This document shows, in pieces, positions 36,121 to 48,200 of a stretch of DNA of 64,000 nucleotides. The translations under genes and the position numbers were made by a program. Source of the DNA: Taeniopygia guttata (Eukaryota > Chordata > Aves > Passeriformes > Estrildidae). The stretch lies in assembly GCF_048771995.1 (NCBI RefSeq), contig NC_133026.1, positions 116,765,501-116,829,500 on the forward strand, in the 5' to 3' direction. Every line of letters begins with the position of its first letter. The stretch's first letter is position 1. The notes beneath the pieces are model-generated. The model saw nothing but the letters and a program-made list of their open reading frames with translations. It had not been told where the DNA came from and ran no database searches.

Positions 36121-37753
36121 AGGCGGCACTTCTCCCAGCTGCAGCCACCTGCGAAGCCGGTTTTGCAAGAGGCTGTTGTAAAGAATTCATTTTTTAAAGG
36201 CAACTGAAAGATACGTTGTGAAGAGAGGCGATTCACGGGCTCACACGATGGAAATTAGACAGGGAAAGGCTTGCCGCCTGTAGGAGAATAGCGAGCGACT
36301 AAACTGTTTGGAAGAAAGAGGTAGTTGCAAAGATGAGCTGATGGGGAAGAAGTCGCTGTCAAAAGTCATCACAGGGTGTTTGCTTACTGACTTTTACTCT
36401 CCCTGTAGCCAGAACTTAAGACTTCTATTCAACTTTTCTGTACTCATAGCTGCTGGTTTTGGGAAAAAGAAAAAGGAAGCAACGCATTTGTGTCAAAATG
36501 GGTTTAACAAATCTTTGAAGACAGAAAGAATTCTACAAGGGTTCTAGCAAGAACAGCTGAAGCTTAGGCTAGTTTTGATTATTTATTTTGGTGTGAATAG
36601 TTTTGGAGATGAGCACATTTCTACTATTACGAATGATGTACTCATACAACCTCAGTACATGAGATCCCAGGAAAGCCTGATGCACAGAATAAACACAGAA
36701 CTATTTTATATGAGGACCAACATCCCACCAGAGCTTCCTTGCTTTCACTTTAAAATGGAACACTGTCTACCTTTTTTTGATATGCTTTTATATATTTCTT
36801 CATATTTATTACTAATTATAAACATAGACAATTACTTAAGGATCATGATACTTTCATAAACATACTTTGAGGGGTGTTTTTGTAATGAGATAATTTTTCT
36901 ATTATGTAGTAGGTATAGGGACATGACTAGACAGGGTATATCGGCTGGTTTAGGTAGTAGACAGGAAAATACTTCACTTTCTATGGTCTGGTAGTTAGAA
37001 TAGCTCTATTCACATGAGTTAAGCATATGCAGAATTTGATACCTTGAACAGTTTTAAAATACAGTTCTATACAAGTAACATCAAGACAGCACCTAGTATC
37101 AAACCAAATACTAGATAAAATACCGTGTTAGGGGGTCTCACTAACTCCTTCCTTTCAAGCTGTCTTCCAGACCATTATGGAAAGCTCACTCAAAATGTGC
37201 CCTTCAAGAAATCTCAAACAATGCCACTTTTTAATTTATAAATTTCAGTAACTTCTAATGTAGTCTGGAGTTAGAACAACTGCACAGCAACACATACATT
37301 TACCAAACCCAGAAAATGCAGCAGGTCTGTCTTCTCTAGGAAGCATCTTCAATAACCCTCACAGACATACCTGACAAGCATTTCTGCATGAAGGAATGGA
37401 GAAACACTGATGTCTTTAGGGTACAACCCTCCTATTAAATACCTGTAGAACTCAGCAGCTACAGTGATACCTGGAAAAGCCAAGTTGTGCTTTGCTGGTG
37501 CAGTGCTGTGTATCGTAACAATTTCATTCATATCCCCTTTTAAAATGAATGATGTGTGAAGACAGAATATTTTACTTTAGGTTGTACATCTTGTACTGTG
37601 TGGTGGTTTGCAAAAGTAAAAGCCTAGGAGTTGTACTTAGGAATCACTAGTGGACTGCAGATCTTTATATTAATTTTGAATAATGTCCTAAGAATGTCAG
37701 AAGTGCCACTTATTTTACCTCATCTGATGAGAATTGGCTTATGTTTCCTGGCG

Positions 37754-37755
<2 letters not shown>

Positions 37756-37806
<51 letters not shown>
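37756..37806. repeat. (TG)n microsatellite
   Basis: About 25 uninterrupted GT/TG dinucleotide units. Confidence 0.97.
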
Positions 37807-37807
<1 letters not shown>

Positions 37808-39751
37808 TAAAAAGACACGGTACTTTCCAGTATTCAGAGGAGTTTCTGTATTTCACTGCTGAATTAAAGGCTTTTTTTTTCATTACAGAAATATCTGTCA
37901 AGATCAAGTAACAGAAAAATGTAGTATGTTGAAATAATAATTAAAAAATTAAAGCAATAGTTGTGAATCTGTGAGAAAAGTATAAATATAAGCTGAAAAA
38001 AAAACCACAGACAATAATTCAATATTAAAATAGATATATTCCTTTTTATTGTGCCTTTGAAATACAAAATTCCTTTAAGATGTTAGATTATTAAAATAAT
38101 GAAATTTCTGTTTTCTTGCTCAGAAGTACCTTAGTTGATCTAGGAGCCTAAACAATGGATATTAACTGTTAAAGTAAAACCTAGCCATTGTTCAGCTATA
38201 TACAAATTGTGAGTTCGCAAAATTAAGAGCACTTCACAAACTCTTGCATGACCTTTCAATAATGACAAAAATTCTACAAGAAAAATTCACAGACCAGTAA
38301 TTATTTCATAAAAATAGCAATGCCAAAAAGAGTGACATGCAGCTGGCTTAAAAGCATAAAAAGCAACACTTACATGTTTTTATATTGCTACATTAAGACA
38401 TACTGACAGAGATATGAAAATCTAATTTACAAACAGGTACACATATACTACTAGATGGTTTCCTAAATAATGGAACATTTTTAAAAACTTACAGTAGCAT
38501 CTAGCAGTACTAAGTGCTAGCATGAAAATGGAGAACATTCAGTCTGTAAATTAAAATAAGAAGAATAATTAAAAAATTATGTTTTAGCATTCACATTAGT
38601 TCATGATGAATTAACTTTCTTCTTGGGTGCTATAAAGGGCCAGACTATTAAGAAACCTATTTTTTAATTAGAAAAAAGGTGCTTATATATATTTTTTTTT
38701 AATAGCAGAAGATAGTATTGATACAACCATAGACATCAACAACTTACAGTCAGAGGCTGGTAGTGACCAGCTGAGTCACATCTCAAACCGATGGGTGAGA
38801 GCACCAATTCACTGAGGAACAGCAGAGAAATTCTGGGGGTACCCATGTCCATCCAGCTGCAGGGCTGGCAGGGCAGACCCCTCTGCTGAGGTGGAGAGGT
38901 GGGAGAGGGAAGCCCAGGTCTGCCTCCCCCCACCCTGCCCTGCAGCCCCACCGGCACCTGAATGCTGGCAAAGAGCACTGCTCTTTCTGCTTAGATGGTT
39001 TTGCCTCTTCGTGCTCCAGTGACAGACACTCAGAGCTGCACACTCCTGGGTCCTGCAGCAGAGGAGGTAATCAAAAAGGATGTTGTGCCCTATGTAGTGA
39101 AACATGCTCTTCTTGGCACAGCACCCTGCATCTAGCTTGGCTCCAGCTGGGACTTTTGGGGATGCTGCACTCTGTTGTGCTGTCTCAGCTTATTGACCAG
39201 GAATAGCAACACCATGGGCCTTTCAGACCTGCTTCATGGAGACCGAGTAATTTCTGGTCAGACCAGCTGCTGACTCTCAGTACGTCCCCTCAGTTGCTGA
39301 ATACATGGACCAGAAGGGTTTAACCTCCCTGACCAGCTCCAGCTCTCAGGGCTTTACATGGGGGCAAGGCTTTCTTCCTCAGCAGCCGAGGTATGCCAAG
39401 GTAGTGATGCAGTGCTTGCTAGCCAGGAGCCTGGGTTACCAGGGACACAATTCCAGGCCAGGCTGGGCAGACCCTGCCTTGCATTTGATTATTTTGGTTC
39501 TTGAGCAAAAAAGAGCAAGCAACTTTTATCCCAGCAGAATGCTGGCCTCTTGCATGGTGCTCTCTAATGCAAGGTCTCCAATCAGCTTCACAGAGGTTTG
39601 ATCCAACTCCTGGGAAGGATTCTGAGCCTTTTATCTCTTTTTTTTTTTTTTTTTTAAATTTTTTTTTTATTTTTAATGGAACATATGATATTGATTTAAT
39701 TTGCTATTTTGGAGACAATCTAGTTCTTCTTTTAATTTCAGAATAGATACT

Positions 39752-39797
39752 ATGCAAATTGATCAGCCATTAATCTGAAACTACTAATGATTTGCAT
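39752..39797. promoter_or_regulatory. Inverted pair of octamer (POU) motifs
   Basis: ATGCAAAT at 39,752-39,759 and its reverse complement ATTTGCAT at 39,790-39,797 flank 30 bases containing CATTAATC and CTAATGA homeodomain cores. The sequence is non-repetitive. This arrangement suits a POU/homeodomain-bound enhancer. Binding is inferred from the motifs. Confidence 0.4.
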
Positions 39798-41310
39798 GTA
39801 CTTTTGGCACAGTCCTATTATGCCCTATCAAATTACGTAGCAGCCAGTGATACTCTAATTAAAAATCCTAAAAATATAATACAATTATAAAAAAAGGCTT
39901 CTGTTTAAAACAAATACCCACTGTTTTCTTCGCAGTTGCTTCAGGTTTGTTTTAAAGTTGGATGCCAAAGAAGGATTCATCATAATTGTAGCATGAGACA
40001 TTTTACAGCTTATATATAAGCAATAATGGAATACAGTCAACAGTGTAATGATATCAACATTCCTTCTCTCAATAAGCCAGGCTCTAATGTCCAAACTGGA
40101 TTGTGAGCTACAGCTGAGTACAGAATAGCTTCTACAGAGTAACCACAGAAGTAACCTGGGTACAAGAATGTCTCCATAAAAACCAATTTTACTCTCTGGG
40201 ACAAAGCAATAATCAGCTTTTGCTGTTGATTAAATGTTGAAGTAAAGTTAAAGCATTTAATCAACTGCAAAGCCCATTTAATGTAAGTATACTCCATATT
40301 TGTAGACATTATTGATACTGTATATTAAGAGAAAATGTTTATCCAATATAGCTCACAAAACCACAATTTACTTCTTGGAGGATTTGGAATGTGGCTGTAC
40401 CAATCTCTGAAAGTCTTTCTACTGATGCTGACGCTTATTTAGTGTATGTGCTTTGCACAAATAAGTGAACAGGCTTCTACAAAAATAACAATAAATAATT
40501 CTTAGTATGTAGGTAGTAGTTTTCATCCATAGGCCATCAAGTGCCATATAGATCAGTACAATTTCTGATTTTGAAAGACTTAGTCTGGCATATCCCAAAG
40601 AGAGATTTTTTTTTTTAGGAACACAAGGCAAGGCCCACAGATGTAGCTATTCTGCCATTACAATTATCATCTTGGCAAATTGAGACTGGACAGCCATGGG
40701 AATCCTCATCAATCTTTGAAGTAATGGCTGGGAAGAGAGACAGGGTCTAAAATCTCAGACTTTTTGCACTAGGAAATTAATTTTCCAAACAAGAGCTGGG
40801 CACCCAGTGAAGCAGGCTGGGCAGCCAGTATAAACTTCTGTGGCTGCCCAGGGTTTTCACTTGCTCAAATTTTGGCCCCAGGGAAGAGCCTGTTTTCCAA
40901 TTTGCAGATGGACAAGTCTGTTTCCAAACACAGGTCACACTACTCTGCCTATGCACAATTTAGGCAAAGTAAAAAAATGTTAAAAAACATTTTTAGATTC
41001 CACACTTGCCCTTGACACCCTCTTCCTCTTTTGCCTTTTCAGAGAAATGAACAAACATAAGAAACAGTCAAAATAAATGCACGAACATGTTACTAAGAGA
41101 CAGCAAGAGAAAGAGAAGCTAATTTTCAAGGTTTTAGAATAATTTCAAATGGCCTTATATATTTTCTTCCTGAACAATATGCTTTTTTGGGGGCTCAAAA
41201 GCCAAAATACATAATTTAGGCTTGATCAAGAGCCTATTAAAATCAACAGAACATCTGACATTAAATGATTGCAGGAAAGAAATCACATATTTTAAATTTT
41301 TGCACTTGCC

Positions 41311-41399
41311 AAAAAAAAAAAACAAAAACAAAACAAAAAAAACCAACCAAACAAAAAAAAACCACAAAACAAAACAAAAAAACCAAAAAACAAAAAAAA
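41311..41399. repeat. A-rich tract with C interruptions
   Basis: Low-complexity A(n)C sequence lying about 570 bases past the CYP7B1 stop. In the CYP7B1 transcript it would be a U/G-rich stretch of the probable 3' UTR. Confidence 0.9.
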
Positions 41400-41967
41400 G
41401 GAGCAAGAAAGCAAGGTATTCACCCTTAGTAAATAAACCTGAAGTTAGAAATGTGTCGTCAGTAAGACATTCTTGCAAATCATCCTCCACCACCCCACAC
41501 AACTTCCATCATATCTCCCAAATAAAGGGCTAAGACTCTCAAGACCATGAAAGAAATAAAGTAAATATAAAGTTAGGATAATAATTACAAGAAGCCCCCC
41601 CCTTCTTTGTTATTACACTTCTAGGAGGAGATGCTGATATTTATGTAAGTGGCCTGGATTCATCCTCCCTGTAAATCCTGCTCATCTCTCGACCAAGAGT
41701 ATGGGGATGCACCTTGTAGAGATGCTGGGCTATTTACTTGGCCAGACTCTTGTCACGTCACCTCACTTCTCACAACTCAAGCAGGACAAATTGAGGTTGC
41801 ACGTCCCTGCATCTTGTCTCTTCCTCCAGCCCAACAGCTTTTCTCCTTAGAAACAAAAAGGAAGGAGGTAAAAGCAGAGAGGGAAAAGCAAACGTTTCCA
41901 AAAATATAAAGCTGAGTGAAGAAACAGAGCAAACATGGAGATTAGTGGAAGGGATATAGGCAGCTGC

Positions 41968-42264
41968 TCAATTTCTTAAGGACCTTAGCTTGTAACGAAA
42001 GGCAATATCAACGTCTGGCAGGAGGATACCAAGGCCCATGCGACTGTTATCAAGTCTGACAGCTTTGTTTTCTGCTAGTTCTACATCAAAATGAGACAAT
42101 AGTATGAAAAGAAACATCTTCATCTCATTCATTGCGAGGAACCTCCCTGGACACATGCTGATCCCAGAGCCAAAGGGCATTAGGAAATACTTCAGTTTTC
42201 TTCCTGCCTTGTAGAATGCGGTTTTCTTCTTGCCATTCTCTATGTATCGATCGAACTTATACTC
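41968..42264 (-). CDS. CYP7B1: CYP7B1 terminal coding exon (exon 6)
   Basis: The acceptor TTTTCAG precedes GAGTATAAG. The exon encodes 98 residues and a stop. It holds the PERF-like 'EYKFDRY' start, the heme-ligand loop '[19 protein letters not shown]' with Cys as fifth iron ligand, and a C-terminus 'RYKLRSLRN'. Phase 0 joins to exon 5. Confidence 0.95.
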   Translation of the reverse strand, partial: EYKFDRYIENGKKKTAFYKAGRKLKYFLMPFGSGISMCPGRFLAMNEMKMFLFILLSHFDVELAENKAVRLDNSRMGLGILLPDVDIAFRYKLRSLRN

Positions 42265-45200
42265 CTGAAAATGAAAGAGAGAGAGACAGCGTGATATCTA
42301 ACAAGGCAGTTACATGAGCTGCTTTCTTTGCACAATGGTAACGCGTCTGAAACCCAGAAAATAAGATAAAGAGGAAGACAAGGAGCTGACAGCTTCTTCT
42401 TTTTAGTTGGTTCCCTCAAGTTTCATTAACTCACATTATCTTCCCTGCAAAGAACACTCTTTAAATCCACTTATTTAGCTCACTCCTTTTACATCACGCT
42501 CCTTCAACTTCCTCATCTCATCCACTGAGTGTCTGGCCTATATTGATTGTAATTAGATTTTGACCGCCTTGTAGCAGGGACAATGAACCTTAGTGGAAGG
42601 ACAATTTTCTTGTAAAGCATCATATGCACTCAGTGTGGTACATACATCATGAATAAGGATAATCTGCCAAATTCTGCAAATGCCTATGAATAAATTAATG
42701 CATTGCACCAATTTTGCTCTTGCAAGCCAGAAAAAAATCCATCCTTCTTTTGCACCGAATGGTGCAGATTATTTGGAAAACTTCAACTCTTTGCAGTCAG
42801 TTTTCCTTTCAGTTGGAGATGGTTGCTGCTTAATTTGCCACTCTTACCTCCAAATATTTTGCTGCAGAAGCTGTGAGCAAAGCAGGACAATGCCAGTGAG
42901 TGACCATTATAAAGAGGGTGTTTTCAAGTAGGGCTTGAGGTCACACTTGTAACCTACATTCCATAAATTGAACATATTTCTGACTATTTTTGAGTAGCAG
43001 GATCCCTGTTTAGAGATAATTTGTGTTTTTGAATGAAGGAGATCTGGCATCCTCACTCAGTCAATGGCAAATTAACCACTTACAAAACCCTCCTGCATGC
43101 TTTGAATAAAAATGACAGGCACTTCTTGCTTATGGTCACTCATTAGCATTTGTCCTGCTTTGCATACATCTGCTATAGCAGCAGCCATTTGGAGCTGGCT
43201 GGGAACAAGTCAGTCAGACAGAAACCAACCTCAACTGATTAAAAAACCCCACACCACCATTAAAAATACACTGATACTGATCTACTCATTAGATTAAAGG
43301 CTCTGAAAATCATGCACTCCAGGTCTTTCTGTTGAGAAACAAATGTCAGGGAAGGTGGTAAGTGAGAAAGGGAACAAATACTAGGTGCACCGGAGGGGAT
43401 GCAACTTTGGGTGCTGAAGAGCAAAAGCTTATTTCACTAAATGGCAGAGGCCTGGATTTTCGACAAATATAAAGGTGATTTTATGTCTGCTTCCACTGAC
43501 AAGTAATTCTTTTCAGTCTCTTCGAACACCCCAGCTAAAAGGAAGCACGCCTTTATTTTTTTCTGCCAGGAAGTTATTGCTTCATTTGGAGCAGCACAGT
43601 AACAAATGAAAGCCCAGAATACCATAAGATTTACTTCCTGAATTTAAATCCTGCTGGTCTAAAAAAGCAGTGCTGAATATGAACTGCAATAGCTTAAAAA
43701 CCCAACCCAGAGCTCTTTACTTTGCTCAAACGTATTCACAAGGTGCACTTCTGGTGTCTGGAGGAATACAAGAACTATGTTATTGAACACACAGACAAAC
43801 TGGGTCAGACCTTATGCTTTCTTTGTCATATTAAGAGCTTTCTGAGACTTGCAATGGCTTTTAACAAAAAAAAACTAATTGCTGTCTAAGGAATAGGGAA
43901 AACAGAAAACAAGTGTGAGACAGGAATACAGCCAATGACAATGACATCAAACTCAGCGCTGCTGAAGCCCCTTGGGTTGAGTAGTGTTTCCTTAAAAGCT
44001 AGTTCACTGACCAAATAAAGACTAATTTTCAGAAATTATGGAATTTTCAGCCATGCACAAGGTCTCCTGAAAGAGACATGGTGGCTGACAGCAAGAAAAA
44101 AGGTCAGGATGCTGAGCGAAAGCAGGGAATGAAGTTCTGTGTGGATGCGCTGCTACAAGTATTATGAAAACTGAGCAATCTCCTGTGATTGATCTAAGTC
44201 TCCTTCTGTCACATGCTGTATTTAGCTTTGTTTGGGAAATCACCACAGAGGATTTCCTGCAGGGTTTTCTGATATTTACTTTGTGGGTTTTGCAGAGTTC
44301 ATTTACTGAGCTCTATAAGTAGCTGAGTTAGAATTTAGGGTTTCACTTACACAATTTATAGAAAACGGACTAATTTATTTAGACTTTAATGGGTGGAGAA
44401 AGAGGTCAGAAATATATGCTTACACTTACACAATATGGTGCCAAAGCACAAGATAGCTTGAACTTAAATTTATGTATCCAGGAGAAAAAGCATTGCTACA
44501 AAATTATCTCATCAAGCTGCCTGTTTTCCCAGGAAAAGTTTTCCCTAAATACATGACAAGCTCAAGACTGCACCTTTCAAAAAATTCATTCTCCATCTCT
44601 ATCTGATCCTCAGTAGTTATTGTTGAAAGCACACTGCATATTTTAAGAACCAAACAGAACAGTGATTTCCCCACTTTTCGAGAGGGGCCCATGTGCTGAA
44701 ATCAATGTACTGCAATGTGTGGATTGCTCATTCACTATCAAAAAGATAAAATATATGAACTAAAGCTGTACTGTGAAAGCTAAGCAGGGCTGATACTAAG
44801 CAGATATATTCAAGCAATGGAAATATGGTAATATATTCCGGCAATTATTGGATAAGGGAGGAGATCAGTTTCCACACTGATGCTTTTGGTCTAGGACCTA
44901 AACAAACAGATGGACTTTTGACAAATCAATAACATTCTCCAAAATAAAGTGTTAAGGATAAAAAAAAAAAAAAAAAAGCTTATTTGTTAGCTGTTATCTA
45001 TCCTTTTTAAGGATAAAAATATTAATCAACTATTTGCCAATAGATGAATTATTTTTAAAAGCCTGATTTTCTCTGCAGGCTTTATCTTAATTTTTGGGTG
45101 GGGACAGCCAGCAGAGCTCCTCTGAATGTAATTTTCATTCTCGTGGCTTCAATGTTCATCTCAGTGACTATACCTTACTCCTGCTGACTCCAACATGCTC

Positions 45201-48200
45201 CACACCTCCTCTCACTGAGGCTGGCAGAGCTCCTACACAACGAAATGCTGTCCTGCACCAACGAGGCACTTGAATCTCATATTTGCTTTGCAAGCTCTCA
45301 TCTTCAAATTCCTGAAAGGGAGAGCTTCACGGAGCAACGTCTCTAACACAGGCTTTCTATAAACATGTAAAAAAATCTAGTTCCTTTCTTCTTTGGCTCA
45401 AATGCCGAGGATGGAAATCAGCATGGCTGGGAGACAGCCATTTGCTTAGGAAAATAGGGGTGAGGAATGGATGAAGTACAAGCTCTTGCCTCTCAGGCAG
45501 ACGAGCCCTTTAATAGACTCAGCGTGCACCCTCGCTCTTTCTTGTTCTTCCTCTGTGGCACCCTGGGCTGGGGACAGCAATCTGGGGAGCAACCTAGCCG
45601 AGAGGAGGACTATTCCATTTGCATGCAGGTGGTGAACTTCTGAAGCTGTATTACAGCTGAGGCAGGGTGGATTAATTTTGAGTCTTTGATATTCATTAAC
45701 TTGAGCGTCAGAGAAAAATACAAGGAGATGACACAATTACCCTCCGAGCTTCACTGCAGAGCAACAGCTTTACAGTCTCAAGTTCACAACACTCTAATTG
45801 ATCAAGAAGGGGTGAATCCCTACGAAGGGAGATGAAAAAGCATAAGGCTCAAGTAAGACACTGCTATTATAGGGCTTCAGAGATTCAATGATGCTTTGCG
45901 GGCACTTAGCTAAATGGCCCACATTATTTGCTATTTAAACCACCTTCTATTATTCAGCCCTCCTTGGGTATCAAATGATCCACTGCCAAACAAAGCCCAC
46001 ATTTAGCCTAAAGTTTATGGTAGTCAATGTGCAATTGTCAATTCCTTTGAAAGCAGTGCAGTCAGTCTCATCACCATATTTCTCTCTTCAGGCCATGAAT
46101 CCTTTGACCTGCAGGGCCCTAGAAAATACATCTGAAACTAGGAAGATTTGTTCCACAAGAAAGAACAGCAGTGAAAAAAAAAAACCACCAAAAAAAAAAA
46201 AAACACAACAAAACAAAACAAAAAAAAAAAAAACAACCCACAGATCACAAAAGGATTGGCTGCTTCGATATGCCTGGAGTAGGAAGAGTAGCACCAGCTG
46301 AATGTTTACCTTAGGATCTTCATAGACCTCAGGGTCCATGTGCAAAATCTGCGGGTAAAGGGCTATCCAGTCTCCTTTCCTCAAAACGACTTCTTGATTC
46401 CCTTCAAGCTTGAGAACAAAATCCTCTTGGCTGATGCGGATGTTCATAGAGGACGAGCACATTCTTAAACTCTCGTTTAAGGCACTTTCTGCGATTAAAC
46501 AAAAGGGGGGAGGGGGAAGCATCAGAAATATGGGAGATGACTGGAAGTTATACATGGCTACAGCTGCTGATTCTCCAGGAGTTTAGTAGGGCAGGCTAAA
46601 GGGAAAAAAAAAAAAAAAAAGGAAAAAAACATACAAACAAAACCAAACATAAAGCAGAGACCAGGAGAAGGCAATACACAACCCCACAGGGCTGGGTGGA
46701 GTGGAGCAGTCAGGGATGCTGAACCTCCCGAAGTGATTCTCCCTGATGGTGATGAGAAATCCTGTCGGTTGTAAGCAGCACCAGGTTTTGGGTGGAAAGT
46801 CATTATTCAGGCATAGTGTTGAAAACAACGCAATCAAAAGACATGAACGCTTTATGCATCTACATATATTGTGGCGGTTGCAAACAAGTACCAGTGAAAG
46901 CATCCATGGAGCTGTTTAGCTTGCTTTTTGAAAGATGTTGGATTTAATGGTAGGACTATACATTAGAAATCATTCTGCTTGTTAATTCTGTAGTCATTCT
47001 GAGAATTTTAAAATGCATTTTCTTTTCAATCCACTATGCTGCCAAATTATAGTGTCTGTTGTGGTCAGAGTGAATGAAAGCAATTCATTATTTGCCTAGT
47101 AATTTTAAGAGAGAAAGACACTTCTAATTGGCCTAGAGGAAACAAAACATAGTCCTTTCAGGTTTGGGGAAAGCAAGATTTCTGTCTCCACCATCACATC
47201 CTGGAAGGCTCCAGAAGCTGAATGTCCTTGCTTTCCCAGTGGCCTTCACCTTTTGCTCCTAGCACGACAGATTTTATGGCTAATTTCCGGCAATTTATCC
47301 TGGCAGTTTGAGGAGGAATTCCTTTGGGAATAATATGCATAATTTGCATAAATCATTCTGATAGCATGTATATCAGCATGTAGCTCCTGTCTAGGGCTGC
47401 ATCTCTCACTTTGTAATCAAAACTGACTATTTTTCCACCAGTGTGTATGGGCACTGTTATATGTGACTTGATTCCTTCTAATCATTAGTGTGAAAAATAG
47501 CCTAAAATAGGGTTTCATTTGCATGTAATAATCCATTTGTGTCGGCCTCTATGTTTTGTGATATCAAATAAGCCTTCTCTAAGTGTTCACCAAGGCACTG
47601 CAATTGCTGCACCCAAAAGGTTCGTTTATTAGAGACAGTAGCTACCCAGTATAGATGCCTCTGAAAAAAATAATAACAAACGTTCTTTCACTAAAAATTA
47701 AATCTAGTGCAGCATGCATAGCAAATAAAGTGGCCCTGGATGCTTTCTTGCAGGAGGTTTTTCCTTAAGCATGCATTTGTCTAAAGAAATGAGGCTGCGG
47801 TCAGCTTTGTGTGGCCAGTGCTGTGATTCAATGTGACGTACAGTGAGTCTGTGCATATTCTTTTGGACTGCCTTCGTTACTATAATCAGGCAGAGTCAAA
47901 TCGGCTTGTTGGTGACGAAGCCAGAAAAGAACCCTGGTTCCAGAAGATGGCCTCTACTGCGGATAGCCACAAGGCACCTGACACGATAGATTTCAACTGG
48001 CAGCGCTCTGGCAACAAAACTTTACGCGGTACAAAGGAAGGGTCCAGCCTCAGCTCCAGACTGCCTTCAACCTGCAGAAAATGAAGCTGGTATCTTTGTA
48101 CCAGTCCACCATTTGGAAATGGTGTTGACATATGTGGAGACAGCAGAAATCAAATGAGGAAGCGGGATGGAGGAAAGAAAAAAAGCAAAATAATTATAAA

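Larger units (their letters stand above)
36121..41310. other. Intergenic region between BHLHE22 and CYP7B1 3' ends
   Basis: AT-rich DNA without a recognised gene. It holds a TG microsatellite (37,756-37,806) and a more GC-rich island-like segment without clear CpG enrichment (38,740-39,620). A CNE-like stretch around 39,720-39,860 carries two inverted octamers. The CYP7B1 3' UTR must occupy the right end. I could not fix its polyadenylation site: no AATAAA on the minus strand is close to the stop, and the nearest ATTAAA is near 40,280. Confidence 0.5.
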
